Source: Spirochaetota bacterium (GTDB taxonomy: Bacteria > Spirochaetota > UBA4802 > JAFGDQ01). From it: DNA of 64,000 bases. The notes beneath the pieces were generated by a model. That model made no database searches and had not been told where the DNA came from. It saw only the letters and a program-made list of their open reading frames with translations. Location: positions 1 to 64,000 of the forward strand of contig JAXHTS010000002.1 in the NCBI GenBank assembly GCA_034190085.1, given 5' to 3'. Positions 19,040-28,293 of this stretch are shown here, one piece after another. The translations under genes were made by a program, and so were the position numbers. The first letter of the stretch is position 1; each line of letters starts with the position of its first letter.

Positions 19040-19332
19040 ATTTGAGTTATATTAGTGGAACCACACATGGGACATATTGTATCCTGTCCAATATCTTCCA
19101 TATCCCATTCATCCTTTTTAAAGATATCCTCCCATCTATAATCACACTCTTCGCAAGCGAAACTCGCTTCAATTCCCTTTTCAAATGTGCTAGCGCTCTC
19201 AACATTCTCCTCTTCCTCCCCCTCCTTTTCCTCCTCATCTTCATCAATCAACTCATCTTCCCCAAAAGTTTGCTCATAATACTCATCGCTATAAACTTCA
19301 TCATTATAATCTTTTTCAAATTCATTTACCAT
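19036..19332 (-). CDS. Acidic protein with C-terminal zinc ribbon
   Basis: The 98-residue protein has a very acidic first half (long Glu/Asp run around residues 25-45). A C-terminal zinc ribbon has two CxxC pairs, CEEC and CPMC, separated by about 26 residues, and ends GSTNITQI. The ribbon resembles FmdB-type regulatory zinc ribbons but the pairing is not diagnostic. The start at 19332 follows a GGGTGGG box; an earlier frame opening at 19371 is less likely. The four-base overlap with uvrA suggests co-expression and perhaps a role linked to UvrA. That link is inference from position alone. Confidence 0.75.
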   Translation of the reverse strand: MVNEFEKDYNDEVYSDEYYEQTFGEDELIDEDEEEKEGEEEENVESASTFEKGIEASFACEECDYRWEDIFKKDEWDMEDIGQDTICPMCGSTNITQI

Positions 19333-19556
19333 AGACCCACCCTGAATAATTTGTAATATAAAACGAGTCACTTCTCAAGAAGTATGAGTACAAGTTAAAC
19401 CTCCATATCAATCCCAACATTTACAGGGATCAGTCTGGAGTGAAAACAAGATCGATTGGTAAAAATTATCCCTATAATGAGATGAATTTTCAAGTAAAAC
19501 TATTATAATTGCAATTTTTTTTTTATTTTTCGGGCAATGGTAATGCGTCCTAATCC

Positions 19557-22064
19557 TTAATAATCCCTTGTTGTCTTCTGTGGTAGAAATTCCATCTTAT
19601 GTAGTCCAATATCAGAAAATGATTTGATTGATATTGAAATGAAATAGGATCTCTCATAATAGATCAACCTATCACGATTCTCCGGTCCAATATTTTCCAT
19701 TTTTCTATTGATATGAAAGTAAAATCCTAGTTCCCAACAATGCAAATCATGTATAACATCAATGCGTAAATTCCTAAAGGAAAAAACAACATTTCCCGAT
19801 CTCTCTGTATCATAAAAATAGAGTGATTCTTCCATATCATTGAAGAGATTCTCATTAATTTCAGGAGTTACATCATCATCAAAATACCTATCAATTCTAT
19901 CTGCCTGAGAATTCCCTTCAATGTTTACTCGCCAATATCTTGATATATCAGCATTCAACTTCCATCTGAGGGACATCATATCCCTGAAGTGAAACCTGAA
20001 ATCATGAAAATAACTATAACCTAGCTCAAGGGCCCTAATCAATCTAATGCCAGGCACAGAGAAGTTGCCACAAGTAAAGGAGAGATCAAGGGTATTATAT
20101 CCAGAATTACTTTCTTTTGTAATATAGCAGTAATTATTCAAAATATTTAAACCCATATAGAATAATCCTCTACCTCTCCCTGAATGTTTCTCTTTATTAA
20201 GATATTTATACATATCGAAAAAAAAATTATTCACAAATATAATATTTCTCCACCTCTCATCCTCAAATGGCCACTTTCGTCTAGCCTCATAACTCGTCGT
20301 TATTGACATATTTACTCCATCAAAAGGGTAAAGATACACACCCCCTTCAAAATAATTCAACTTTTCATGAATAAAGGGTTCTATTACTTCCCTTTCGAGG
20401 AAAGACCTTCTGTAACGGTGAGCAACCTGTAGATAATAATTGGTTAAACCAAATCTCAAAGTATTAGAAGCCTCAATATACTGATATGAATTCTTATCAG
20501 CGGTTATTTCACGGGCTTCTCTATCATCATCATTATCGTTAAAAGTACCACCCCGCACCCATTCTCCATTATAACCTAATCTAAATTCTGGGGTATACGT
20601 TACAAATGTTAATAACGGGAATACTGTATTAATATTATAATATCCCGATGATTTGTATATATTGCTATAATAATGTCCCTCTCGATACTCCTCCAGCGAT
20701 TCTCCAAAAAGAAAAATATTCCAGTTAATAATCTGTCCTTGCCGCTTATTATTGGTTGATTTGTCATTATCACCGAATATGTGAAAGGATCCGTTATAAC
20801 TAAGACTCATAAAGGGTAACCTATCATAATTAGGCACATAATACCCATTTCTTTCATAATGCTTTACCTTTTCCCTCTCCCTCTCATCCCATAACCATTC
20901 TCTCTGCATTAGGAGTGAGACAGAATGCCTATCCCCTCTATCACCAATAGACAATTGCCAATTGAGATTATTTCTAACATTAATTTCATCCGTTGGGACA
21001 CGATAAAGCATCTCAAAAGTAGTCAATGGCTCATATCTATCATCAAAAAACCTCTCAAACTCATTATTATTCATCCATTCAAAATTCAGCTTACAATACG
21101 AATTGGAGTTTTTACGTCTATTAAAAATATAATAAGAGTTTAACATTGATTTAAACCAATTATCGTTTCCTTCCTCTGGGGTTGGTATGTTGTCCAGGTC
21201 TTCATTTACATATTTATATTTTGAGCCAGCAAGATAAAGATAGAGATCTAAATCATCCCTGTTCCGCCAATATTCCACCCCACCATATTGACCGAGTTTT
21301 TCATAAGCATCTGCCTTAAACTTCCATCTATTACTTTTTATAGTTGTATACTTCAGAGTGTTTTGTGCGAATTTCCCCCTTCTATTGCTCTTTCCAAACT
21401 GTGTTATTATTCCAAATCCCTCTTCAGATTGAACTACAACCGGAAAATAGAACATTGGCACATCACCAACCTTATAGATTGCATTGAAGGCGATCAATCT
21501 ATCCCCGCTATAGATCCATAACTTCTTTACCCTGAAGTGATAATGTGGTCTTACCAGATCACAGGAGGTCATATTAACATTCTCTGTGATATAGGTTCTT
21601 TTTAGCACTATTCGAACCATTCTGCTATTGAATATCCTTGGCTCTTTATCAGACTTTACGTTATATAACACTCCTGCCCTATCTTTTACATTGTAAACAG
21701 CCTTCTCCGCCTCCAACCTGTTCTCTCCATCATCATAAATTACACGGCCCGTAAGGGTTACATCCCCAGTATTTCTGTTATAATCTACATTTTGTGAATA
21801 AAGAACCTTTCCATCAAAATCCATCTTTATATTGCCCGATAGTCTCAGAATACCATCCCCAGAGTCAGCCATATTGATATACTCTCCCTCATCTGCTCCT
21901 GAAAATACAACCCCATCATTATCATTATCTAAGGAAACACCCTTTCCATCCTGAATATCTTCACCCTCAGTCTTTAATTGAGAATATCCACTAATTGGGG
22001 ATAATAATATAATTATGAATAAAATAAAAATTAAAGGGAAAATCTCAAATTTATTAGTCTTCAT
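19557..22064 (-). CDS. lptD: LptD/OstA-like outer-membrane LPS-assembly protein
   Basis: The 835-residue protein begins with a signal peptide (FPLIFILFIIILLSPISGYS). An OstA/LptA-type jellyroll region follows at about 55-160, with repeated short strands such as ILRLSGNIKMDFDGKVLYSQNVDYN and DVTLTGRVIYDDGENRLEAEKAVYN. The rest is aromatic-rich alternating sequence, many Tyr/Trp/Arg strands typical of a large beta-barrel. LptD inserts lipopolysaccharide into the outer leaflet. The family is diverse, so it could be another OstA-domain barrel, but size, order and strand content fit LptD. If right, the organism carries LPS or a similar glycolipid, which argues for a Leptospira-like rather than Treponema-like envelope. 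No ribosome site is obvious. Confidence 0.8.
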   Translation of the reverse strand: MKTNKFEIFPLIFILFIIILLSPISGYSQLKTEGEDIQDGKGVSLDNDNDGVVFSGADEGEYINMADSGDGILRLSGNIKMDFDGKVLYSQNVDYNRNTGDVTLTGRVIYDDGENRLEAEKAVYNVKDRAGVLYNVKSDKEPRIFNSRMVRIVLKRTYITENVNMTSCDLVRPHYHFRVKKLWIYSGDRLIAFNAIYKVGDVPMFYFPVVVQSEEGFGIITQFGKSNRRGKFAQNTLKYTTIKSNRWKFKADAYEKLGQYGGVEYWRNRDDLDLYLYLAGSKYKYVNEDLDNIPTPEEGNDNWFKSMLNSYYIFNRRKNSNSYCKLNFEWMNNNEFERFFDDRYEPLTTFEMLYRVPTDEINVRNNLNWQLSIGDRGDRHSVSLLMQREWLWDEREREKVKHYERNGYYVPNYDRLPFMSLSYNGSFHIFGDNDKSTNNKRQGQIINWNIFLFGESLEEYREGHYYSNIYKSSGYYNINTVFPLLTFVTYTPEFRLGYNGEWVRGGTFNDNDDDREAREITADKNSYQYIEASNTLRFGLTNYYLQVAHRYRRSFLEREVIEPFIHEKLNYFEGGVYLYPFDGVNMSITTSYEARRKWPFEDERWRNIIFVNNFFFDMYKYLNKEKHSGRGRGLFYMGLNILNNYCYITKESNSGYNTLDLSFTCGNFSVPGIRLIRALELGYSYFHDFRFHFRDMMSLRWKLNADISRYWRVNIEGNSQADRIDRYFDDDVTPEINENLFNDMEESLYFYDTERSGNVVFSFRNLRIDVIHDLHCWELGFYFHINRKMENIGPENRDRLIYYERSYFISISIKSFSDIGLHKMEFLPQKTTRDY

Positions 22065-22151
22065 AGTATATTTGTATATTTTCAGCTATCATTAATCTCA
22101 CCCTATTTTGCGAGAATCCCTAATTCTTACCCTAACCCTCTCTTGTGCATA

Positions 22152-22838
22152 TCAGTTTATAATCCTTATCCTCTTATCCTTCACAGGTTCAGGCCTATTT
22201 TCAATTATTCGATCCCTGACTTTTATACCCTTCTCTTCTACAAATTTAAAATTAATAATTTCCCTCAAAGGCTTGATCCTATCTGATAAAATTATATCCC
22301 ACACACCGAAAAATCCCCCAGATGTGGATTGCTCTTTGAAAAGCAGATCAATCTTTCCATCTGTGGTCAGTTCAAATGGGATTTCAATCATATATGGATT
22401 TTCATCCTCAGCAATACTACCAAATTTTAGTGTTCTTAGGAGTTTTCCATCTATTATTATTTTCAACAACGCTGGTATAAATATATTATCAGTATTATGA
22501 AAAATAACAAACTCTATCCAAATCCGATATCTTTTATGGTAATTCAGTCCGGTGATAGATATATGAGAACCGAGTTTGGAAATGAACCTCGCTCTATTAT
22601 CAACAATAGGTCCCTTATCATGAATGAGTTGAAGCCTCATACCTGAGCCCCAATATAGAATCTCCTCACTGCTCATCGGTCGAAACCATCCTCTGATATA
22701 TTTTGCATCCCTGCCTGAACCAAGATTATATTCAAGATAATCAGATATTGAATCCTCGGAAGATAGAGAATATGCTTTATCAGAAAAGGAATATATAGCA
22801 ATTAGCAACACAAGATTCAGATTTGAGAATAATTTCAT
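22152..22838 (-). CDS. Exported protein of unknown function
   Basis: The 228-residue protein has an N-terminal signal (LFSNLNLVLLIAIYSFSDKAYS) and a predicted beta-rich body. Visible phrases include RGWFRPMSSEEILYWGSGMRLQL, LGSHISITGLNYHKRYRIWIEF and GKIDLLFKEQSTSGGFFGVWDIILS, which together look like a carbohydrate-binding or jelly-roll domain. I do not recognise a named family. The ATG at 22838 follows GAGGAG and is preferred to a TTG five codons earlier. It lies 87 bases upstream of the LptD-like gene on the same strand, so it may belong to the same transcript and act in the periplasm; this is inference. Confidence 0.65.
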   Translation of the reverse strand: MKLFSNLNLVLLIAIYSFSDKAYSLSSEDSISDYLEYNLGSGRDAKYIRGWFRPMSSEEILYWGSGMRLQLIHDKGPIVDNRARFISKLGSHISITGLNYHKRYRIWIEFVIFHNTDNIFIPALLKIIIDGKLLRTLKFGSIAEDENPYMIEIPFELTTDGKIDLLFKEQSTSGGFFGVWDIILSDRIKPLREIINFKFVEEKGIKVRDRIIENRPEPVKDKRIRIIN

Positions 22839-23140
22839 CCCTATGCTCCTCAATAATTATGATAAGTAGAATACCCTTAGTCCCTTTGGTGATCACTATT
22901 ACGGAATATTCAAAATAAATGCAAATAAAAGATGACCATAGACTTAATTTATAACAAAATCTCGGTTAATATATAATGGTAAATATAAAAAAAACCTCTT
23001 CGGTTCAATCAACTATAATTTTTATATTCTTAAAATCTTATTCTGCCCTTTTTTGAGAACCAAGAGCATTTGTAAAACTATGATTAGCCTTGACTTTTTA
23101 TATACTCCTGATAATAGATTGTCAAAAAGGAGGCATTTTT
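22839..23140. other. Divergent intergenic region
   Basis: About 300 AT-rich bases between the exported-protein gene and the enoyl-CoA hydratase gene. TTGACT at 23090-23095 could be a -35 box for the latter, but no good -10 lies at the right spacing. I see nothing else. Confidence 0.4.
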
Positions 23141-23920
23141 ATGGAAAATATCATATTAACAAAAGAGGATCAAATTGCTATTCTTACAATTAACAGACCC
23201 AATTTTAAAAATGCGCTCGATGGCAAAACCTATGAAGAATTTGGTATCGCCATTGATGATGTAAAGTCAGATTCATCGATCAGGGTATTAATTATTACTG
23301 GAGCTGGGGATTCATTCTGTTCCGGACTAGATCTTAGTTATGCAGCAAGCATGAAAGATCAAAGTATGGGGGATTTTAGAGCCGGCATGAAAAGACTTCA
23401 GAGCATATTCAACTTCGAAGAGATTTATAAACCTGTTATTGCCGCAGTCAAGGGATATGCTCTGGGAAATGGATGCGACATCGCATTGGCCAGCGACTTT
23501 ATAATTGCAGGCGAAAGCGCTAAGTTTGCTATGGCGTATACCAATCTTGGTCTGATACCAGATCTCGGTGGAACATTTCGACTTCCCAGATTGGTTGGTC
23601 CAGCCAAGGCAAAGGAGCTTATCCTTACAGGAGAAAAAATCGATGCCAAAACCGCCCTTGATATTGGTATAGCAGGTAAATTAGTCCCTGATGAAAAACT
23701 TATGGATGAAGCCAATAAATTTGCGCAAAAACTGGCTAAAAGATCTCCAATAGCGCTTTCCTTAGCTAAGAAGGCTATAAACAACAGTCTGGGTACAAAC
23801 CTATACAACTCCCTAGAGTACGAAGCATATATGCAGAACATTTGCATGAATAGCAATGACACAGCAGAAGCGGTTATGGCTTTTTTAGAAAAAAGGGAAC
23901 CTAATTTTACTGGCACATAG
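23141..23920 (+). CDS. Enoyl-CoA hydratase/isomerase family protein, PaaG-like
   Basis: A 259-residue crotonase-fold enzyme acting on acyl-CoA. Evidence: ILTINRPNFKNALDG near the start, the CoA-binding SFCSGLDLS (58-66), the oxyanion block KGYALGNGCDIALASDF and NLGLIPDLGGTFRLPRLVG. The two glutamates of classical hydratases are absent: the first is Asp113 and the second aligns with Thr134. Asp141 in LIPDLGGT matches the acid used by PaaG-type isomerases, so isomerase activity is more likely than simple hydration. AAGGAGG sits eight bases before the ATG at 23141, which fixes the start. It stands alone with no other beta-oxidation gene adjacent. Confidence 0.9.
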   Translation: MENIILTKEDQIAILTINRPNFKNALDGKTYEEFGIAIDDVKSDSSIRVLIITGAGDSFCSGLDLSYAASMKDQSMGDFRAGMKRLQSIFNFEEIYKPVIAAVKGYALGNGCDIALASDFIIAGESAKFAMAYTNLGLIPDLGGTFRLPRLVGPAKAKELILTGEKIDAKTALDIGIAGKLVPDEKLMDEANKFAQKLAKRSPIALSLAKKAINNSLGTNLYNSLEYEAYMQNICMNSNDTAEAVMAFLEKREPNFTGT

Positions 23921-24035
23921 TAGAGTGGATATCACCTATTGTAATAAATCTTCCCCTCTTCTTCATAACGATGAGAGGAATTTCTCAAATTTCTCTTAGA
24001 GAAGGTTGAAATAGTCTCTACTCCTATAAATAAAT

Positions 24036-25694
24036 ATGTCCAATATAAGAATTTTACAAGTAACTTATATTATTCTATTCCTAATCACATCAATTGACCA
24101 CTTGTATTCTGGATATTTTGAAGAGGGATGTAAGTTATATATTCAAAAAAAATACGATATAGCAAAGGAAAAATTCCTTCAATCAGCTAAAAAATACGAA
24201 AACGGCAATGCCTATTATTTTTTGGGTGAAATTGAAAAAGTTGAGGGGAACTTTAAAAAATCAGAAGAATACTTCAGGGCAGCAATTACCAAAAGGATAT
24301 CTAAAAAATATCTTCAATTAGCATATTGGAACCTGATTGTAATCAAGGAGCAGGACAGATCCTATAAGGAGATGGTGCAGCTTTGTCAGGAACTATGGGA
24401 AAGAACAGGGGATGATGGGGCTAAAAAAAAGGTAGAGTCGCTTATTAACAAACTTTTATGGACTGATAACCAAGATGCCATAGACTTATATCAACAGGGA
24501 ATTATTCTAAAAAGAAAAACTAAAATTGATGAAGCCAAAAGCGCCTTCTTTGAGGCAATAGAATTGGACTCCTCTTTTATGGCCCCAAAGTTTGAGATTG
24601 GATTACAATATTATAAAGAAGGCAAAATCGATTATTCGATTAATTATCTTATGTCAATAGCAGAAAAGATCCCCTTTTATGGAGAAATACACCTTTTATT
24701 GGGGAATATCTATTTTAATAGACAACTTTTCACCAATTCAATACCTCACTTTGATAAAGCACTAGTCTATGGGTTTCTTGACAAAAAGGCCAAGTTTGCC
24801 CTACGATTAAAAAGAGGCACCTCATATTATAATACCTTAAATTATGATAAGGCAAAGGTAGATATAGAGAAGATACTTGAATTTGATAAGAAGTCTATTG
24901 AGCCTCTATTGCTATTATCAGCAATATATATCAAGGAGGCTAATTATGATGATGCTTTAAAAACCCTGAATAAAGCAGAGATGATTCATCCGGTTAATGC
25001 TGAAATTATCTTTCAAATTGGAAGTATATACTACAAAAAGCAAGATACTAAATATATAGCACTTTTTGATAGATTATTCAATAAGGTCTATTCATCGAAT
25101 AGTGAAATACCAAATAAGTACTATAAGGCCTTTATTATTCTTATTAAATACTATTTTAACAATGCAAGATATTCGAGAGCATCAGAAATCATTGAGTTTC
25201 TTCCTGATAATTTCAAAGATTACGATATTATTCTAATCTCTGCTAAGACATATTACAACCTTTCAAGTTATGACAAGTCAATAGAATACTTTGAGAAGAT
25301 AAACTTGACCAATGATGATAGGTATACCCTATGTAAGGCTTATACTCTAAGTGAAATGATTGACAAGGCCAGGGATATTTTATGGAGTCTATCATACTAT
25401 GATGACTACTTCAATAGGGCTAAGAATGATCAGATTCTCAAGGAGCTTGCATTAAATATTGAAAAAGAAAAAAACAGAATAATAAGACAGAATACTATGA
25501 ATGAGAGCAACGCTCAGGTAGACGAGGATAAAGATCAAATCATCTTAGAGGACGAAGAGATCCAAAAGGATGAGAAGGAAATCGTGAACGATGATGAGAT
25601 AGATACAGATAAAGAAGACACAATAGATGATAATGAAGTAAAGACAAAAGAGGAAATGGTTGATACTGAAGAAGACTTGCATATTACAGAATAA
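24036..25694 (+). CDS. Exported TPR-repeat protein with acidic tail
   Basis: The 552-residue protein has a signal peptide (VTYIILFLITSIDHLYSG). About ten TPR-like helical pairs follow, for example KYDIAKEKFLQSAKKYENGNAYYFLGEI, KIDEAKSAFFEAIELDSSF, LLGNIYFNRQLFTNSIPHFDKAL, NYDDALKTLNKAEMIHPVN and SYDKSIEYFEKI. The last 60 residues are a low-complexity Glu/Asp/Lys tail. It is a periplasmic or envelope interaction scaffold; the partner is unknown. It lies 105 bases before the degenerate ABC ATPase gene on the same strand, so a shared transcript is possible. Similar Glu-rich sequence occurs in the HEAT-repeat protein at 10.7 kb. Confidence 0.85.
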   Translation: MSNIRILQVTYIILFLITSIDHLYSGYFEEGCKLYIQKKYDIAKEKFLQSAKKYENGNAYYFLGEIEKVEGNFKKSEEYFRAAITKRISKKYLQLAYWNLIVIKEQDRSYKEMVQLCQELWERTGDDGAKKKVESLINKLLWTDNQDAIDLYQQGIILKRKTKIDEAKSAFFEAIELDSSFMAPKFEIGLQYYKEGKIDYSINYLMSIAEKIPFYGEIHLLLGNIYFNRQLFTNSIPHFDKALVYGFLDKKAKFALRLKRGTSYYNTLNYDKAKVDIEKILEFDKKSIEPLLLLSAIYIKEANYDDALKTLNKAEMIHPVNAEIIFQIGSIYYKKQDTKYIALFDRLFNKVYSSNSEIPNKYYKAFIILIKYYFNNARYSRASEIIEFLPDNFKDYDIILISAKTYYNLSSYDKSIEYFEKINLTNDDRYTLCKAYTLSEMIDKARDILWSLSYYDDYFNRAKNDQILKELALNIEKEKNRIIRQNTMNESNAQVDEDKDQIILEDEEIQKDEKEIVNDDEIDTDKEDTIDDNEVKTKEEMVDTEEDLHITE

Positions 25695-25798
25695 GCAGAT
25701 ATAATGATACTGTTGAATTCTCTCATTAGCATTAATTTTTAAATAATAATTCCCCTATAAGCATGAAAATAGAATAAATCATCATAACTGTATGCTCA

Positions 25799-26572
25799 AT
25801 GATTGAGATAAGAGATCTATCTTTAACTCGTAATAAGACAGAGATTTTACAAAACATCAATCTATCATTTAATGAAGGCGATGTGATTGGTATTATTGGC
25901 GAGGCAGGTGCTGGTAAAACAGCATTATTACAAATCCTTGCCGGAGTGATTAAGGATTATAAAGGAGATGTAATTATTAAGAATAATAATTTACTATCCT
26001 TAACAAAAGGGCATCATCAACTGCTGATATCATCCCTTTTGAATAGCATCCCCTCAAATGATGAATATACTCTATATGATTCCCTTCTTGAAGCACGAAA
26101 ACCATTTAAAAAATTCTTAAATCCCCTTACCGAACTCGATCTTCAACTTACGGAAGAGTATCTGAATCTATTTGAACTCGACAGATTTAAAGAAAAAAAG
26201 ATATGCACACTCTCAGATGGTATTATTAAACGTACTCTTCTTGCTTCCTCGTTTATCAGAGATGCTGCTACGCTTATTATTGACAATCCCACATGTGATT
26301 TGGATATTCGCTCAATATCATTGCTTCAAAAGGCCATATCCAAATATGTTATTGATGGCGATAAAATACTGATAATTGCATCCAATGACATTAATTTTAT
26401 AATACAGACTGTAGACCGAATCATTATTCTTCAGGATGGCCACCTTGTATTGGAGACAAGGCCAGACGCTATTGATGGTGAGTTGATAAAGAGGTATTTT
26501 AATTTAGAGGTGATCTTTTCAAGAAACATGTATAATGGGAAACCGGATATTCAACTCTTCCCTGTGAATTGA
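25799..26572 (+). CDS. ABC transporter ATP-binding protein with degenerate catalytic motifs
   Basis: The 257-residue ATP-binding subunit has Walker A GEAGAGKT at 34-41 intact. The signature LSGGQ reads LSDGI at 137-141. Walker B reads LIIDNP, so the catalytic Glu is Asn162, and the switch His aligns with Asn195 (ASNDI). ATP binding is plausible but hydrolysis is doubtful. Overall order (A-loop, Walker A, signature, Walker B, D-loop CDLD, H-loop) is that of a normal ABC-2-type ATPase. No permease gene is adjacent, so its partner is elsewhere or it acts alone. It follows the TPR gene and converges on the STAS gene 38 bases away. Confidence 0.85.
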   Translation: MIEIRDLSLTRNKTEILQNINLSFNEGDVIGIIGEAGAGKTALLQILAGVIKDYKGDVIIKNNNLLSLTKGHHQLLISSLLNSIPSNDEYTLYDSLLEARKPFKKFLNPLTELDLQLTEEYLNLFELDRFKEKKICTLSDGIIKRTLLASSFIRDAATLIIDNPTCDLDIRSISLLQKAISKYVIDGDKILIIASNDINFIIQTVDRIIILQDGHLVLETRPDAIDGELIKRYFNLEVIFSRNMYNGKPDIQLFPVN

Positions 26573-26610
26573 TAATAAGCATCCCTTGTACTTACCAAAA
26601 TAAATTACAT

Positions 26611-26970
26611 TTAAGTGTAATGTCTTATCTTCATCTGCCCCTCCTCAATACTCTCGACAAAAATAAAGTGGTCACAAACATCCATTACCTTCATCATCTT
26701 TATTATGTCATCCTGTAATCTCAAAAGCACAACCCTTTTGTTTCTACTACGAGCGTCTGAACATATATTTATCAAGGAATTTAATCCCGAGGAGGTAAGT
26801 ATGTTTACTTCTTCCATATTAATTATTACATTATTTTTTTGGATAAGCTCATATAATAGTTGTTCAAATTCCCCTTTTGTAACATTTGAAATGTGTCCAT
26901 TTAGTTTGACAATCTTATTCCCTTCCTGATCCATTATTGAATAGTTTAATCCATCTTTCAATATCAACAC
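26611..26970 (-). CDS. STAS domain protein (anti-anti-sigma factor type)
   Basis: The roughly 119-residue protein is a single STAS domain. It shows IVKLNGHISNVTKGEFEQLL, VIINMEEVNILTSSGLNSLINI (the Ser in LTSSGL aligns with the phosphorylated Ser of SpoIIAA/RsbV), and KRVVLLRLQDDIIKMMKVMDVCDHFIFVESIEE at the end. Such proteins bind anti-sigma kinases or act in other partner-switch circuits. No RsbW-type kinase lies nearby. The start is uncertain: TTG codons at 26970 or 26964 and an ATG at 26934 are all possible. It follows the oxidoreductase gene by only eight bases, so they form a two-gene unit. Confidence 0.88.
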   Translation of the reverse strand: MLILKDGLNYSIMDQEGNKIVKLNGHISNVTKGEFEQLLYELIQKNNVIINMEEVNILTSSGLNSLINICSDARSRNKRVVLLRLQDDIIKMMKVMDVCDHFIFVESIEEGQMKIRHYT

Positions 26971-26978
26971 CCTTTATG

Positions 26979-27968
26979 TTAATTCATAGCCATGAGTTCC
27001 TCTCTCTGAATTTGACTTCTAACCATATCCTCTATCTCCAATGCTAATTCTAAAATTTTTATATCATCCTCATTAGAGTTTATTGGATTAACATTCTTTT
27101 TAATTGAGTCATAAAAATGCTCTAATTCCTGCTTTAATGGATTCTCCTTATGAACAAAAAGCTCTTCCACAAATGATTCTTGACTATACTTAATCTCTTC
27201 CTTTGTCAACAGGTATGCTTGGGATGATTGTCTATGAATATGGATATCCTGAGTAGCATAATCAAGAAAGATATATGATTTCTCCTGGCTTACTGCTAAA
27301 GTTCTTACCTTACGCTGTGTTACCCTTGAAGCAGTCACAGTGGCCACACAACCATTCTCAAACTGCAGAAGAGCAGTAGCATAGTCCTCAAAGGCAGTAA
27401 AAACAGAGCCACCGGTAGCCTTTACCGAGACTAAGGGGGAATTGACAATATTCATTACTATATCAATATCATGAATCATCAGATCAAGCACAACACCAAC
27501 ATCCCGAATCCTCTCAGTAAAGGGTGTTAAACGTCTGGATTCAATAATCAACGGATTAGTTACAATTTTATAAAGTTCCTGCACCGCTCCATTGAATCTT
27601 TCAACATGTCCAGCCTGAAAGATCAATCCCTTCCTCTTTGCATTATTTGCAAGCTCCTTCGCCTGCTCCACATTCTCGGTAACAGGCTTTTCAACGAGAA
27701 CATGAACATCATTATCAAGAGCTAAGGAAGCATATTTATAATGAAGATAGGTTGGAACAGCTATTATGACTGAATCCACATCATTCATCATATCCATAAT
27801 ATTATCATAATTTTTTGTCTCATATTTTTGTGATATCTCCCTTGCCCTCTCTGCATTTGTGTCATAAATTCCAGATAGAATAAATTGTCCCTTGAGAGTG
27901 TTTGCAACAGTAACATGATACTGCCCCATATGACCCACACCTATAATCCCAACTCGTAGTCTTCTCAT
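26979..27968 (-). CDS. Gfo/Idh/MocA family NAD(P)-dependent oxidoreductase
   Basis: The 329-residue protein has an N-terminal Rossmann fold (LRVGIIGVGHMGQYH), the SGIYDTNAERA strand and the family motif VEKPVTENVEQA. The phrase AGHVERFNGAVQEL starts the C-terminal domain, and MIHDIDIVM carries the conserved His-Asp. These enzymes oxidise or reduce sugar derivatives. The GHVERFN phrase is common in UDP-GlcNAc 3-dehydrogenases (GnnA) that supply diamino-sugar for lipid A in Leptospira, which would fit the LptD-like gene in this window. No GnnB transaminase is adjacent, so the substrate remains open. It forms a pair with the STAS gene. Confidence 0.88.
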   Translation of the reverse strand: MRRLRVGIIGVGHMGQYHVTVANTLKGQFILSGIYDTNAERAREISQKYETKNYDNIMDMMNDVDSVIIAVPTYLHYKYASLALDNDVHVLVEKPVTENVEQAKELANNAKRKGLIFQAGHVERFNGAVQELYKIVTNPLIIESRRLTPFTERIRDVGVVLDLMIHDIDIVMNIVNSPLVSVKATGGSVFTAFEDYATALLQFENGCVATVTASRVTQRKVRTLAVSQEKSYIFLDYATQDIHIHRQSSQAYLLTKEEIKYSQESFVEELFVHKENPLKQELEHFYDSIKKNVNPINSNEDDIKILELALEIEDMVRSQIQREELMAMN

Positions 27969-28293
27969 ATTTATATACTCCCATTATAACAAAATGGCTA
28001 TGAATTGATTTTATCTAATGAATAATAAGCTTGCTTATGCCTGAATATTTTTTATATGATAATTATTAAAATTTCAATAAAAAAAATCGAAAAACCAACT
28101 ATTTTGGATTGTTACAAACCAATACTCATGCTTACCCTCCAATCTTTTGCAAAATCAGAAACATCAGATATTGAATAAAATAATTGCTTAAAAAGCATTG
28201 AACGGGATATCAAATAGGGATTGATAAATATTGTTATCTTTTCAAATAAAAGTAAGAGTAAAGTAAACACTGTTAAGATTATTAAAATTTTAC
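27969..28293. other. Non-coding stretch, 325 bases
   Basis: Very AT-rich DNA between aroB and the oxidoreductase gene. On the minus strand, about 28170-28200, a short GCTT/AAGC stem followed by a T-rich run might be a weak aroB terminator. No gene seen. Confidence 0.4.

Noticed and set aside
19042-19356. Hydrophobic plus-strand frame opposite the acidic zinc-ribbon gene
   Set aside because: It is the mirror of an acidic Glu/Asp-rich coding region, which yields Leu/Ile/Phe-rich antisense; no ribosome site.
23090-23117. Promoter TTGACT followed by GATAAT before the enoyl-CoA hydratase gene
   Set aside because: The spacer is 14 bases, too short, and the alternative -10 at 16 bases is a poor match; mentioned only in the spacer entry.
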